From an uncultured Collinsella sp. (GTDB taxonomy: Bacteria; Actinomycetota; Coriobacteriia; Coriobacteriales; Coriobacteriaceae), in NCBI GenBank assembly GCA_900557505.1, contig USTC01000070.1, positions 1 to 6,616 on the forward strand: 6,616 bases of DNA, written 5' to 3'. This document shows, piece by piece, positions 5,753 through 6,616 of this stretch. Under the pieces are notes generated by a model that saw only the letters and a program-made list of their open reading frames with translations, made no database searches and was not told the DNA's origin. The first letter of the stretch is position 1; every line of letters starts with the position of its first letter. The translations under genes were made by a program, and so were the position numbers.

Positions 5753-5775
5753 TAGAAAACGGTATTTGTTTTCTA
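5753..5775 (-). other. AT-rich hairpin directly after the gpmI stop
   Basis: A perfect 8-bp inverted repeat, TAGAAAAC / GTTTTCTA, closes a seven-base loop. On the minus strand its first three bases form a TAG stop in frame right after the gpmI TAA, giving tandem stops. It lies 2 bases before the GC-rich terminator stem, so the two would form back-to-back hairpins. A role in blocking read-through or protecting the 3' end is inference. Confidence 0.5.
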
Positions 5776-6616
5776 TTAGGCCTCGGTGGCGAGCACGCGA
5801 CCCGTCATCTCGGCGGAAGGCTCAATACCAGCCATGGTGAGCATGGTCGGAGCGATATCGGAAAGACGGCCGTCCTCGATACCGGTGAGCTTGGCTTTCT
5901 CATCAACGATGATGAACGGCACACGGTTGGTGGTGTGAGCCGTGAACGGATGCTTAGAACCGTCGGAAGCAACGTCAAACATGTGATCGGCATTGCCGTG
6001 GTCGGCGGTAATCAGCGCAAAGCCGCCCTTGGCGAGAATCGCCGGAACAACCTTGGACAGGGCATCGTCAACAGCCTCGACGGCCTTAACGGCGGCGTCG
6101 AAGACACCGGTGTGACCAACCATGTCGCAGTTCGCGAAGTTCACGATGTAGAAATCAGCGCGATCCTCGTTAATAGCGGCGACGAGCTTCTCGGTAACCT
6201 CGGGAGCGCTCATCTCAGGCTGCAGATCGTAGGTAGCGACCTTGGGGGAAGCGACGAGCACGCGCTCCTCGCCCTCCTTGGGCTCCTCGATGCCGCCGTT
6301 GAGGAAGAACGTCACGTGGGCGTACTTCTCGGTCTCGGCGGTGTGCAGCTGCTTCAGGCCATTGGCGGCGATAACGTCGGCCAGAACGTTCTCGGGGAAC
6401 GTCTTGGGGAAGGCGACCTCGACGTCAAACGTCGGATCGTACTCGGTCATCGTCACAAAGTGCGAAAGCTTGATCTGCTCGCGCTCAAAGCCTTCGAACT
6501 CCTTGTCCGTGAACACGCGGGTCATCTGACGAGCGCGGTCGGGACGGAAGTTGAAGAAGATGGCCGCGTCGCCCTCATGGATGCCCTCGTTGTGGGCAGC
6601 GAAGGGCTCGACGAAC
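5776..6616 (-). CDS. gpmI: 2,3-bisphosphoglycerate-independent phosphoglycerate mutase, C-terminal part
   Basis: The last 280 codons of a gene that continues beyond the right edge; the full protein is usually about 510 residues. The enzyme converts 3-phosphoglycerate to 2-phosphoglycerate in glycolysis, using two manganese ions. The visible fragment opens with FVEPFAAHNEG and carries the hallmark FFNFRPDRARQ at fragment residues 20-30. Metal-ligand motifs of the family are present: NCDMVGHTG (162-170, Asp and His), TADHGNADHM (203-212, Asp-His) and FTAHTTN (224-230, His). The ending LSDIAPTMLTMAGIEP with EMTGRVL is typical. The frame reads through an internal ATG at 6525 without a break, so that Met is not the start. 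The N-terminal half with the catalytic serine is outside the window. The gene ends in TAA-TAG tandem stops and is followed by a terminator and secG. Confidence 0.97.
   Translation of the reverse strand, partial: FVEPFAAHNEGIHEGDAAIFFNFRPDRARQMTRVFTDKEFEGFEREQIKLSHFVTMTEYDPTFDVEVAFPKTFPENVLADVIAANGLKQLHTAETEKYAHVTFFLNGGIEEPKEGEERVLVASPKVATYDLQPEMSAPEVTEKLVAAINEDRADFYIVNFANCDMVGHTGVFDAAVKAVEAVDDALSKVVPAILAKGGFALITADHGNADHMFDVASDGSKHPFTAHTTNRVPFIIVDEKAKLTGIEDGRLSDIAPTMLTMAGIEPSAEMTGRVLATEA

Noticed and set aside
5776..6525. gpmI starting at the ATG at 6525
   Set aside because: The frame continues upstream to the window edge with the conserved FFNFRPDRARQ motif, so this Met is internal.

Overview
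The window reads as ordinary chromosomal housekeeping and nutrient-uptake DNA from a fairly GC-rich, probably anaerobic actinobacterium. My best guess is a Coriobacteriia member such as Collinsella. This rests on codon usage, the actinobacterial look of SecG, a secG gene next to glycolytic gpmI, and an RR-type lipoprotein signal on the binding protein; no marker gene in the window proves it. All genes lie on the minus strand, so transcription runs from high to low coordinates.

From right to left there are three apparent transcription units. (1) The 3' part of gpmI, a cofactor-independent phosphoglycerate mutase, enters at the right edge. It ends in tandem stop codons, an AT-rich hairpin and a strong intrinsic terminator. 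(2) secG, a small SecYEG translocon subunit, stands alone between two intrinsic terminators and has a short palindrome-rich leader. (3) A complete oppA-oppB-oppC-oppD gene set follows, with the start of oppF at the left edge. It forms an oligopeptide ABC importer: lipoprotein OppA captures peptide outside the cell, OppB and OppC form the membrane channel, and OppD and OppF hydrolyse ATP.

Within the opp unit, oppB, oppC, oppD and oppF are tightly packed (gaps of 14 and 2 bases, then a one-base TAATG overlap), which points to translational coupling. oppA is set apart by 156 bases. That gap can fold into two hairpins one base apart, a third 10-bp hairpin, and a small hairpin that covers the oppB ribosome binding site. 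This layout would let the cell make more OppA than permease. The roughly 290 bases upstream of oppA hold the secG terminator, a palindrome, an 8-bp direct repeat with a 42-bp period, and a plausible promoter.

I see no mobile element, CRISPR array, tRNA, rRNA or defence system, and no new multi-gene system. The points most worth a second look are the structured oppA-oppB gap, the predicted Tat-type lipoprotein signal and high cysteine count of OppA, an Asp/Asn/Gly-rich insertion in OppB, and the upstream regulatory repeats.
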